Source: Myxococcus qinghaiensis
GTDB lineage: Bacteria; Myxococcota; Myxococcia; Myxococcales; Myxococcaceae
Reading direction: 5' to 3'
Assembly: GCF_024198215.1 (NCBI RefSeq)
Contig: NZ_JAKCFA010000002.1
Span: forward strand, 1 to 64,000
DNA: 64,000 nucleotides
A program made the translations under genes and the position numbers. The first letter of the stretch is position 1. Every line of letters starts with the position of its first letter. This document shows positions 1 through 7,181 of this stretch, piece by piece. Under the pieces are notes generated by a model, which worked only from the letters and a program-made list of their open reading frames with translations, was not told the origin of the DNA and did no database searches.

Positions 1-1
1 A

Positions 2-118
2 CAGACGGTATCCGCGTGCGGTGAAAATCAAGATGAGCAGCTACCCACGGAAGCGTCCCCGCCCGGTCCGTCGAGCACGCTCCCGCAGGCCCCTACGTCG
101 CGTCCGTTCCTAAAGTGA
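2..118 (+). CDS. C-terminal end of an unknown protein (partial at left edge)
   Basis: An open frame enters from the left edge and runs for 38 codons to a TGA at 116-118. The visible tail is Pro/Ser/Thr-rich (a PPGPSSTLPQAP stretch) and ends in PFLK. Its stop overlaps the GTG start of the next frame in the four bases GTGA, a usual sign of translational coupling. It may equally be the upstream part of the following gene broken by a frameshift (see findings). Too little is visible to name a family; composition is lower in GC than the bulk of the window, like the rest of the first 5 kb. Confidence 0.35.
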   Translation, partial: QTVSACGENQDEQLPTEASPPGPSSTLPQAPTSRPFLK

Positions 119-645
119 ACGGCATTGCGGCTAAGGCCAAGGCTGGTGATGAGGGTACGCTGACCGTATTCCTCTTTACCCCAGATGAGCGCCAGCTCAG
201 TGCAAAAGTCACCCTCAAGGTGGAGAAGGCAGAAGAACAGCCGACCACAGGGACCGAGAACAAGGGGAAAGTCCAGGTTCCGGACCCAATTGCTGTCTTT
301 AAGGACCAGTGGCCTGAGTACGGCTGGGGCGAAAACTCGGTTGCCGAAGTCAAAGACGACGGTAAGGATCCCAAGGTATTCGTAAACATGAACAATCGCC
401 ACCTCGACAACCTCCTTGAGCGGGGCGGATACCAAGAAATTGGTCTGAAGAGGATGCGCAACAACTTTCTCCTGTATGTGGCCTTCTACGCCTGGGCGAA
501 ATACTTTTCAGAACAAAGCCAGCCGCCCCCTTTTCAGGGGAAGGATTTCGACGATTATCAGCAGAAAGAATTGGATCGGCTGGCTCAAACCGTGGTTCAC
601 AGCATCAGTGCTTCAAGCCGGATGGGCGAGGAAGACGAGGAATAG
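115..645 (+). CDS. Uncharacterised protein, possibly the C-terminal part of a larger protein
   Basis: 176 codons from a GTG that overlaps the stop of the upstream frame; there is no Shine-Dalgarno, so expression would rely on coupling or the start is not real. The first ~45 residues look like a beta-rich segment (alternating hydrophobics, VFLFTPDE, KVTLKVEKAEE), followed by a linker rich in Glu/Gly, then a mixed alpha/beta part with the phrase VFVNMNNRHLDNLL and a helical tail (LYVAFYAWAKYF, QKELDRLAQTVV) ending in an acidic GEEDEE. The NMNNRHLDNL phrase reminds me of tails of GHKL/HSP90-like ATPases in defence-type operons, but no ATPase motif is visible here. One base separates its stop from the methyltransferase start, so the two belong to one operon. 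Function not recognised. Confidence 0.6.
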   Translation: MNGIAAKAKAGDEGTLTVFLFTPDERQLSAKVTLKVEKAEEQPTTGTENKGKVQVPDPIAVFKDQWPEYGWGENSVAEVKDDGKDPKVFVNMNNRHLDNLLERGGYQEIGLKRMRNNFLLYVAFYAWAKYFSEQSQPPPFQGKDFDDYQQKELDRLAQTVVHSISASSRMGEEDEE

Positions 646-646
646 G

Positions 647-1822
647 ATGGGCGAGAAGAAGCACGCGTTTCACAGCATGTGTAGCTATCTTGGGTGTTTC
701 CCACCAAGGGTTCCGAGACAGGCTTTGCAAGCGCTTACCCGCCGCGGAGACCTTGTCCTGGACCCTTTCTGCGGCAGCGGTACTAGCTTAGTTGAAGCGT
801 TGCTCCTTGAGCGCCCATGCGTCGGAGTTGACCTAAACCCGCTTGCAGTTACCCTGGCACGGGCGAAGACGCAGCCAGTGGAGGCCCGGGATGTTCTTAC
901 GCGACTGCGTGAACTTGCCTCTGAATATCCTGGAGGCGCCGATATGGAGTCGGTTCCAGAGGCAGTCCATACATTTTTCCATCCCAGGACCCTAGCCCAG
1001 CTCGTCTACGTGAAAGAACAGCTTGGTGATTCGCCGGAGGACCTGTTCTTGCGAGGCGCTCTGTTGGGAATCATGCATGGCAAGTTCCGGAAAGGCGGTG
1101 GTACAGCATATCTGTCCATCGATATGCCAAATACCTTCAGTATGTCGGTCGGGTACGTCCAGAAGTTCGTTCGAAAACATGGATTGAAACAACCTCCAGT
1201 GGACGTCTTTCACCAGCTTCGCGAACGAGTGGTTTGGCTGTTTCGTGGGGGCCCAATTCCCGAGAGTCCTCGAGCCACCATACTTCAGGGAAACGCGACT
1301 AGCCTTCCCGTTCTCCTCGAGACGGCCAGGATTTCCCAGGTTGACGCAGTGGTTACGTCCCCTCCCTATCTCGGGGTACTTCGCTACGGTGCCTTCAATT
1401 GGCTCCGTCTCTGGTTCCTAGGATTTGAGCCAATCGCTGTGGATCGCGCCCTTGATGGCACGGATTCGCTGGATCGGTACCTCTCATTCATGACTAGCTT
1501 CTTGCTTTCCGCCGGGCAAGTAGTGAAGCCCAGTGGGGCTGTTGCGCTGGTCATTGGCGATGTAGTGGAATATGGCAATCATCTTCCTCTCGCAGAGCGC
1601 GTATGGGAGGAGGTTTCGGGCGTTGTCCCTTTCGACCTCGTCCGCATCGACCAAGACAATTTCGATGAGAAATCAAAGACGACCCGGATATGGGGCGAAG
1701 AAAAAAAGGGGCGAGCTACTCCGCTCGACCGAGTCCTTATTCTTAGGCGTCGCGCGCAGCGCAAGGTAAGCAGTCGCTTGGGCTCTACTGGTGCCGACTC
1801 CCGGAAAGCAAAGGCAGGCTGA
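647..1822 (+). CDS. DNA amino-methyltransferase (N4-cytosine or N6-adenine type)
   Basis: 391 residues. The SAM-binding motif I is DPFCGSGT at 39-46 followed by the acidic strand-2 end GVDLNPLAV (60-68); the catalytic motif IV is TSPPY at 237-241, the form common in N4mC and some N6mA enzymes. Motif I precedes motif IV, with a ~190-residue insert that probably holds the target-recognition part. The ATG at 647 is chosen because GAGGA sits about six bases upstream and the protein then begins just before motif I; extension upstream in frame is possible but would overlap the previous gene. No restriction endonuclease gene follows; the next gene is a base-excision-type glycosylase. A short, basic C-terminus (RRRAQRK, KAKAG) could bind DNA. 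Moderate GC and mixed third positions suggest transfer. Base specificity and target cannot be read from the sequence. Confidence 0.85.
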   Translation: MGEKKHAFHSMCSYLGCFPPRVPRQALQALTRRGDLVLDPFCGSGTSLVEALLLERPCVGVDLNPLAVTLARAKTQPVEARDVLTRLRELASEYPGGADMESVPEAVHTFFHPRTLAQLVYVKEQLGDSPEDLFLRGALLGIMHGKFRKGGGTAYLSIDMPNTFSMSVGYVQKFVRKHGLKQPPVDVFHQLRERVVWLFRGGPIPESPRATILQGNATSLPVLLETARISQVDAVVTSPPYLGVLRYGAFNWLRLWFLGFEPIAVDRALDGTDSLDRYLSFMTSFLLSAGQVVKPSGAVALVIGDVVEYGNHLPLAERVWEEVSGVVPFDLVRIDQDNFDEKSKTTRIWGEEKKGRATPLDRVLILRRRAQRKVSSRLGSTGADSRKAKAG

Positions 1823-1939
1823 GATAGAGCTAGTGACCGCCCCCACTAGCCGGCTCGTGCAGTGAGTTTAGAAAGGGGCAAGACTTGGTCGCTCACGATC
1901 TAGTCCCGAATTCACGCCCGGAGCGAGGAGCATTCCATA

Positions 1940-2941
1940 GTGAGCAGAAAATCTACAGAGACAACCTCGCCCGCAGCTCAAGCAGTTCTAAGGGTTGTTT
2001 CTTGGTACTTCGCGCATGTCTATGGTCGCTGGGAAGGCCCAAACACCACTCCGTATTACTGTGACCCTGGGCGCGTAGGCAGCTTCGCCGTAGACGTAAG
2101 AAGCCTTGCGGCAGGTAGAGACCCAGCGTTGTTTCGCCTTTTCGTTGCCATGGCGATGTTCCAAGCACGTAGGGATGTCGTCATCATGGAGCAGCAACGA
2201 ACAATGGCGAGTGCAATCGCGAGGAGTCTCATTTCGTCGAGTAAGCTTCGTGCGCTTATTGGGAGCTCGTCATGTGAGCATATTTCATCTGCAGACGCAT
2301 TTGACCGCTGGTGCAGTGTCCGGAAAACAGATGATGAGTTTACATGTAATGCACACCCAAATTCACCTTGTCACGTCAAGGAAGCTTCGAAAACGCTAAG
2401 GCGGATGGGGGACATGGGTAAATTACCCACATCTGCATGGCTCCATCTCATAAAGCCAGGTGGATTTGCATCAATCAAAGCAGAGGTGCAAAGGGAAGAG
2501 GCCAACGCCCAAACGCGCGCCGAGAGGCTGGTGGCGCAACTCAGCGCAGTCTACAGAGTAGGCCGAAAACTCGCCACAATGTTCGTGAGCGCTCTAACAA
2601 CGCCAGCTCTAGCTCCCGGTCTGACCCCCTGGTTCCCTGACTTTAATGGCTCAGACTTAGTAGTTGTCGACACCAATGTGGCCCGAGCAATCCAGCGCCT
2701 CCGTGGACCTCAAAGCGCTAGCAGTTACGAGTCTCATGTTCAGTGGGTGCGCACGCAGGCCACCGCCATCGATCTCAAGAGATTTCGTTCAGACCTCCCG
2801 AGTTATTCACCTCGACTTGTTCAGCAAGCCTTGTATGTCTTTGGTTCTAAATCGAACAGACTTGCTCGCGCTGACCCCTGCAGCAGAGCAGCCTGTGCCA
2901 ACTGTGAGTCTCGCTTATGCCCGTTTCACGAGGAGCGATGA
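1940..2941 (+). CDS. HhH-GPD (endonuclease III-like) DNA glycosylase with C-terminal 4-Cys cluster
   Basis: 333 residues from a GTG with a GAGGAG ribosome site about nine bases upstream. Residues ~204-250 contain the helix-hairpin-helix signature of the Nth/MutY family: YRVGRKLA (K210 in the place of the Nth catalytic Lys120) and, after a 20-residue insert, VVVDTNVAR with D244 in the place of catalytic Asp138. The C-terminus has four cysteines, C314, C319, C322 and C327 (C-x4-C-x2-C-x4-C), close to the C-x6-C-x2-C-x5-C [4Fe-4S] loop of endonuclease III. Keeping both Lys and Asp predicts a bifunctional glycosylase/AP lyase. The N-terminal ~150 residues are unfamiliar and carry more cysteines (C41, C112, C125, C136, C144). 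It lies 117 bp behind the methyltransferase on the same strand. Roles I consider: restriction of modified or unmodified DNA by base excision, or repair of deaminated methylcytosine. Confidence 0.72.
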   Translation: MSRKSTETTSPAAQAVLRVVSWYFAHVYGRWEGPNTTPYYCDPGRVGSFAVDVRSLAAGRDPALFRLFVAMAMFQARRDVVIMEQQRTMASAIARSLISSSKLRALIGSSSCEHISSADAFDRWCSVRKTDDEFTCNAHPNSPCHVKEASKTLRRMGDMGKLPTSAWLHLIKPGGFASIKAEVQREEANAQTRAERLVAQLSAVYRVGRKLATMFVSALTTPALAPGLTPWFPDFNGSDLVVVDTNVARAIQRLRGPQSASSYESHVQWVRTQATAIDLKRFRSDLPSYSPRLVQQALYVFGSKSNRLARADPCSRAACANCESRLCPFHEER

Positions 2942-3026
2942 CTCTTGGTCGTCTCTCAAGCGATGTCGCAGGAAATGAGAGTCCCCCGCTTCCGTGGCTC
3001 TCCCTCACTTCGTGTGGACTGTAGGT

Positions 3027-3360
3027 TCAGACGATGTATGGTACTCGACAACGCAGTAAGTCTACGTTGGTGTGGCCATACAACTGAAGCTTGAAGTTCG
3101 TGATTTGGCCCTCTGCGTGCACATGATCGTCACGGGCGTCCGGCGTCTGGTCTTCCTCGACAAACCTCGCCTCAGCGATACAGAAGCTGAAGCGCATCGA
3201 CTGAACCCGCTCACGCGACATCGACCTTGACGTTCACCGGGCCGACCTGAAGAGGCAGCTGCGCAAGCTTGCCTCTCGCGCCCTCGACGAGCTGGTCAGA
3301 GCAGTGCGGTGGCTGCGCGCGGCCACCCTGCTTGCGAAGCTCGCCGCTTAGTTTCGCCAT
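3027..3360 (-). pseudogene. Small trypco2-like gene split by a frame change (two overlapping frames)
   Basis: On the - strand an ATG at 3360 opens a 49-codon frame that stops at 3211; a second frame starts with ATG at 3221 and runs 64 codons to 3027. The frames overlap by 11 bases. Read together they give one ~110-residue protein with a central PLQVGPVNVKVDV strand pair, then MRFSFCIAEARF, a polar loop, and a last strand NFKLQLYGHTN. That order resembles the trypco2 (trypsin-co-occurring) domain, a ~100-residue module found with trypsin/TIR-type conflict genes. A single-base indel, a programmed frameshift or a sequencing error would all explain the split. Assignment rests on pattern only and is weak; the GC content matches the neighbouring island genes. 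Bases 2942-3026 and 3361-3391 on either side hold nothing I can support. Confidence 0.3.
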
Positions 3361-3391
3361 TGCCTATCCCTCAACTCAACTGAACTCGGCG

Positions 3392-4408
3392 CTAGTAGTA
3401 GTGTCCCATGTAGGGCGGTTCATTCGGCTTACTGATTTTGTTGGCTGAGTCGCAGTGACTAGAGAATATGCATTTCTGTGGGTCGGGCTTCGCTTCTTTA
3501 TACCGAGAGGGGAGGTTACAACTCGGAGGGCATGCTTGGCAGTGGGTTGCTAAAGAGCCTCGTGGGCAGCAGTTGCGAAAGGTATTCCAGAGCAGGTAGT
3601 GGAGTGAGCTGGTTGTTGTGCGTGTGGCACTGGCTATGCGGCCGTTTGCATCCTGTACGGCAAGCCTGAGCGCCGAATCCTCTTCTTCCGACAAAGTAAG
3701 TCCGCGTTCGATCTTCGCACGCAGTGAGGTGTCTGAAATTTCTACCGTGCCAATCCTTAGGTGTCCACGTAGTTCATGGTAGTCGACTGGTGATGCAAGA
3801 CTGATCTGGTCGACGGGATGCCACCCGCACTCCTGGATTGCAATAGAGAGGAAAAATTGAGCCTTCTTGGCTGCTGGATCGCGATAGGCATCCGTTCGCC
3901 TGAGTACTGCAAAAAGCCCGTTGTCTCCAGCGAGATGCCTGCCGCAGTCCTCAAAAAGCTGAGTGATGCTATCGAGCCCAATCGTAGAGAGTTGATCGCC
4001 CAGGTTGTTGAGTAAATAGGCTCGTTCGTTAATGCGGTTCAGTGTCAGGCCGGAGGTTGAGTCTGAAAACAGCATGGAGAGATCGGCCGGAGTGATTAAC
4101 TGCCAGCCCGAGGGGGTGTGCCAACGAGCGTCGTCCAATGCCGAAAGGAGGAACTTCTCTTTGAGGTAGTCCCATCCGTATTTTGGTTGATTGTGGATGT
4201 GGCCCTCAAGTCTGCGCTCACCCAATGGACTTGTTTGATGGCAGATCGCCACGATGGCAAGGTAGGCGTTTGCGAGCGTTTCGGAGTTTTTCGTCCATTG
4301 GAATCGATGTTCGCCCGACTCCTCCTCGCCTGCGATGGCTGTATTGCGTAGCAGGTTGGCTATCTCGTTTATCTTGATTGTGTTGACTGTGATGGCGAGA
4401 GAATGCAT
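3392..4408 (-). CDS. Glycosylase-fold protein resembling queuosine-salvage/AGOG families, with Cys-rich tail
   Basis: 338 residues, ATG at 4408 with AGGA six bases upstream, starting two bases after the stop of the membrane-protein gene, so the two are one operon. The middle resembles the helical fold shared by the queuosine-5'-phosphate glycosylase (DUF2419/Qng1) and archaeal 8-oxoG glycosylases: YRDPAAKKAQFF (175-186) then SPVDYHELRGHLRIGTVEI (206-224, with D209 in the place of the usual catalytic Asp), then an acidic helix and LHYLLWNTFR (269-278). Unlike Qng1 it ends in a Cys-rich tail (C280, C281, C290, C293, C297, C313, C319), suggesting a metal or Fe-S cluster as in HhH glycosylases. 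The match is by motif order, not alignment, so the base or nucleoside substrate is unknown. With the HhH-GPD gene 450 bp away it makes a second glycosylase-like protein in the same island. Confidence 0.6.
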   Translation of the reverse strand: MHSLAITVNTIKINEIANLLRNTAIAGEEESGEHRFQWTKNSETLANAYLAIVAICHQTSPLGERRLEGHIHNQPKYGWDYLKEKFLLSALDDARWHTPSGWQLITPADLSMLFSDSTSGLTLNRINERAYLLNNLGDQLSTIGLDSITQLFEDCGRHLAGDNGLFAVLRRTDAYRDPAAKKAQFFLSIAIQECGWHPVDQISLASPVDYHELRGHLRIGTVEISDTSLRAKIERGLTLSEEEDSALRLAVQDANGRIASATRTTTSSLHYLLWNTFRNCCPRGSLATHCQACPPSCNLPSRYKEAKPDPQKCIFSSHCDSANKISKPNEPPYMGHYY

Positions 4409-4410
4409 TG

Positions 4411-5106
4411 CTATCCTGGTTTGTCTGTGGTGGTGATCGGTGCAGCGGGTATCAGAGCTAAGTCCGGAGGATTACCAGTCTCCTGTTCTGGGAAATAGAA
4501 GTTCCATACTTTGTGGTAGTCGTAGATTGTGCGAAGGATGACGATAAGGGTGAGTATTACGTCTCGTGCGGCTGTTGCCTTCCAGAATAGAGGGTCGATC
4601 ACATTGGACCATGTAAGCATTGCGATGAGGAATGCAGCCAAAATGTTAATTGTTGCCCATGAGCGGTAGTCCAGCATCTTGTCGGCTGCAGACTTGGCCG
4701 TCAGGTTTGTTACCCCGATCCAAATGGCGTCGAAGATCAATAGTGCCGCAAGAGTCGTAAAGAAGGGCTCTGGACGATTGATGAGAAGGGCAAGTCCAAA
4801 GAAGGCGAGGCCTTCAATGAAAAGAAAAAGAAAGTCGATCATAAGGGCGGCATCCTTGGCGGTTCGCTCGCCCGTCACATATGTTGCATCCAGATATCGG
4901 TTTGCGCCGTGGTAGAACGGTACGACTGTAGAGATGAGACACAAGAACATGAGGACCTGCTGGGTCTCTGGTCTTGCTACCATCCCGGAGGGGTCTGTAA
5001 TGACTCGGCGAAGACTCTCTGTTACGGCGAGGCTGATGGCGACGGTGTACAACCGCTGAAGATTATCGACCGACCGCTTCCTGGCTTCTTGCCTGTTACC
5101 TGCCAT
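4411..5106 (-). CDS. Uncharacterised polytopic membrane protein
   Basis: 231 residues from the ATG at 5106, preferred over an in-frame GTG at 5124 because GAAAGAGG lies just before the ATG and nothing like it before the GTG. After a basic N-terminus (NRQEARKRS) there are about five hydrophobic helices: TVAISLAV, VLMFLCLISTVVPF, FLFLFIEGLAFFGLALLI, TLAALLIFDAIWIGV and INILAAFLIAMLTW, plus a weaker last one (VILTLIVILRTIYDY). The C-terminus is Pro-rich and polar. No transport or enzyme motif is seen. It is the first gene of a two-gene operon with the glycosylase-fold protein; a membrane partner next to a nucleic-acid enzyme is an arrangement often seen in defence loci, but the role here is inference. 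Confidence 0.7.
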   Translation of the reverse strand: MAGNRQEARKRSVDNLQRLYTVAISLAVTESLRRVITDPSGMVARPETQQVLMFLCLISTVVPFYHGANRYLDATYVTGERTAKDAALMIDFLFLFIEGLAFFGLALLINRPEPFFTTLAALLIFDAIWIGVTNLTAKSAADKMLDYRSWATINILAAFLIAMLTWSNVIDPLFWKATAARDVILTLIVILRTIYDYHKVWNFYFPEQETGNPPDLALIPAAPITTTDKPG

Positions 5107-5444
5107 GGACCCTCTTTCAGTCACTGGCGCTACTAGCTGCCGCTTTTAGGGACGATAGGACGATACGCCCGCAGCGGTAGTTATAGCTATGGAGGGTCGT
5201 GTCCCTATACCGGTCGCGGCAGGATCGGTCCTTCGCCTGTGAAGGCTGGAGTAGCCCTCTCGGGACTGCTGACCCCGACGGGAACGAGCTCGAAGCTGTC
5301 CACCAGCTCGGATGATTGTCTGACGACTTGCGTCATCCGGACAGCCTGTCACCGCAAGGCAGACAGCGAGAGGAAACAAGTCCGCGCCCTGGGTCGACAA
5401 CTCCGGTGGCAGTGCATTCATTCGCCACTGAGAGCGAGCTGGCC
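5107..5444. other. Intergenic region at the junction of low-GC and high-GC DNA
   Basis: The 338 bases between the divergent membrane-protein gene and the next + strand gene contain no supported gene. By eye the composition shifts here: third positions to the left are mixed, to the right almost all G/C. A tandem GACGATAGGACGATAC lies near 5152-5167 and a small hairpin CCTTC-N6-GAAGG near 5231-5246. Both promoters of the divergent genes must lie here, but I could not identify convincing -35/-10 boxes. This is the likely right edge of the acquired island. Confidence 0.4.
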
Positions 5445-6953
5445 ATGTCCACCCGCATCGACCGAAACCCTCGCACGAACGTGGGGGCGACCCAGAAGCA
5501 GGAGCCTGCGTCCACCGCGGCCAAGAGCACTTCCGGGAACAGCGTCGCGGAGCGGTCGCTCCTGAAAGGCGCCGCCGTGGATGCCTTTCTGGGGGCCCCA
5601 CTGACCCAGCGTGCACTGGCCAGCCTCGGCAATCCAACTGCAGCCGCGAACCAGGTCGCCGCGACACCCGCCCCAGTCCTGAGCCGCGAGGAAGAAGCCG
5701 CGGCGAGGAAGGCCCTCGAAAACGCAACGAACCGCGAGGACCCGTCCTACATCACCGAGTGGCTGAAGGCCCATCCAGACCCCGCGCAGCAAGCGGCCTT
5801 CATGGACATGCTCTTCGAATACGGCGCTCCGGCCGGCAACCTCCTCGACAAGGCGGGGAAGCTGCGCCCTGAAGACCAGAAGCTCCTCTCCAAGGCCGTG
5901 GACGCCGCCTACCGCTCGGGCGCGCTCACCCTCGACGAATTGACGGAGGCGGTCGGCTCCCCTGGCAACGGGTCCTGGCCTGGAGAGACCCACGAGACCC
6001 TGGCCAACATCATCGCCGGAACGGGAAACCCCGAGCTCATCAACGCCTACGTGGAGCGCGAACTGGAGATCATGACGGCCGGCAACGCCGAGGACCCGGC
6101 GCGCGCCGTCGCCATCGCCACGGCCCTCGCGGGGCTTCCCCCGGCCGAGCTCCAGAAGTCCCTGGAACGCCACCCGGACATCGTTCCGCTCTTGCTCAAG
6201 AACCTCGACGACCCCATCGTCATGGGCGGTGGCTCCGCGCTCGGCAAGCTCCTGGACGCGGCCAGCGCCATCCAGCCTCCCACCGAGCAGTCCCTCCAGG
6301 TATTCATGGAGAGCATCAGCTACCTGGGACAGAACTCCGACTCCCGCGCCGCGGCGGCCCGCTTCTTCCAACGCAACGCGGACGCGATCCTCTCCGCGGT
6401 GGATGACGCCTCCGGCTCCATCGGCAGCCAGGGCGCCGGAAAGCTCTCCGAGTTCTTCACCCGCACGCTCTTCACGGAGCCTGGCTTCGAAGGCCAGGAG
6501 GCGTTCCACGCGTTCGTCACGGGCAAGCTGAGCGAGATGCAGAAGACGCTGGAGACACAGGCCCAGGCCAACCCTCCGTCACAGGAGACACAGCGCCTGG
6601 CCCGGGCCATGGGCAGCCTCGTCGGCGCAATCGAGGGCGGCTTCCTGCTCGCCGTCGAGGAACTCGACAAGCGCAACGAGGCCGTCGAGGGCCTCGTGGG
6701 CCTGCTCTTCAAGCTCAAGGAGCTGCTCCCCAGCTCGAAACTCCCCGGAGCCGGGAAGCTCCAGGACCTCACCATCGACCAGATCGAGAAGTGGGTCGTG
6801 GATGCACTGAAGGAGCACCCCGACGACCCGAAGGACGCCATTCCCTTCCACCGCCTCTTCGGCGAGCAGATCTCCAATCCGCTCCTGCGCAGCATCTACG
6901 ACGCCGCCCGGTTGACGTCCCTGGAGAACCGAGAACTCGGATTGAACGATTGA
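5445..6953 (+). CDS. Uncharacterised myxobacterial alpha-helical protein
   Basis: 502 residues from the ATG at 5445 (an in-frame ATG at 5316 would add 43 residues of unlikely sequence). The N-terminal ~65 residues are polar and low-complexity (TRIDRNPRTN, Ala/Thr/Gln-rich). The rest is almost all predicted helix, Ala/Leu/Glu-rich, without signal peptide, membrane span or catalytic motif. The phrases SYITEWLKAHPDP, LERHPDIVPLLLKNLDDP and LKEHPDDPKDA repeat at intervals, suggesting a solenoid of helical repeats. It is monocistronic, with a hairpin straight after its stop. The same style of start (Ser/Thr-Arg-Ile-x-Arg then a disordered Ala/Pro/Thr tail) recurs in the gene at 10497. Function not recognised. 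Confidence 0.75.
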   Translation: MSTRIDRNPRTNVGATQKQEPASTAAKSTSGNSVAERSLLKGAAVDAFLGAPLTQRALASLGNPTAAANQVAATPAPVLSREEEAAARKALENATNREDPSYITEWLKAHPDPAQQAAFMDMLFEYGAPAGNLLDKAGKLRPEDQKLLSKAVDAAYRSGALTLDELTEAVGSPGNGSWPGETHETLANIIAGTGNPELINAYVERELEIMTAGNAEDPARAVAIATALAGLPPAELQKSLERHPDIVPLLLKNLDDPIVMGGGSALGKLLDAASAIQPPTEQSLQVFMESISYLGQNSDSRAAAARFFQRNADAILSAVDDASGSIGSQGAGKLSEFFTRTLFTEPGFEGQEAFHAFVTGKLSEMQKTLETQAQANPPSQETQRLARAMGSLVGAIEGGFLLAVEELDKRNEAVEGLVGLLFKLKELLPSSKLPGAGKLQDLTIDQIEKWVVDALKEHPDDPKDAIPFHRLFGEQISNPLLRSIYDAARLTSLENRELGLND

Positions 6954-6975
6954 TCCCGCGGCCAGGGGGCGGGAT
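6953..6975 (+). terminator. Hairpin after the 5445-6953 gene
   Basis: ATCCCGC at 6953-6959 pairs with GCGGGAT at 6969-6975 around a 9-base loop, starting at the last base of the stop codon. There is no T tract, so a rho-independent terminator is possible but not certain. Confidence 0.45.
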
Positions 6976-7181
6976 GGCGTGTCGTCCCACTGTTCGCCGG
7001 CTCGGTGCCCGGCCCTGGAGGGCAGGTGGGTGCTGACTGGTGAACAATTCGGAATCCTCGAACGGTTTTTCAGGCTGCAAGTCGCCCCGGTCACCCTCAG
7101 GTTGCGCGTAGCGCTCTCGTGCGCACATCTTCTGGCCCGGGCCCTCCACGCCTGTGCTCCCACGTTCCCCGGAATTCCTGA

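Noticed and set aside
3205..3351. Short + strand frame ending RAATLLAKLAA-stop
   Set aside because: 48 codons without a usable start; it is the complement of the split - strand frames, which look more protein-like.
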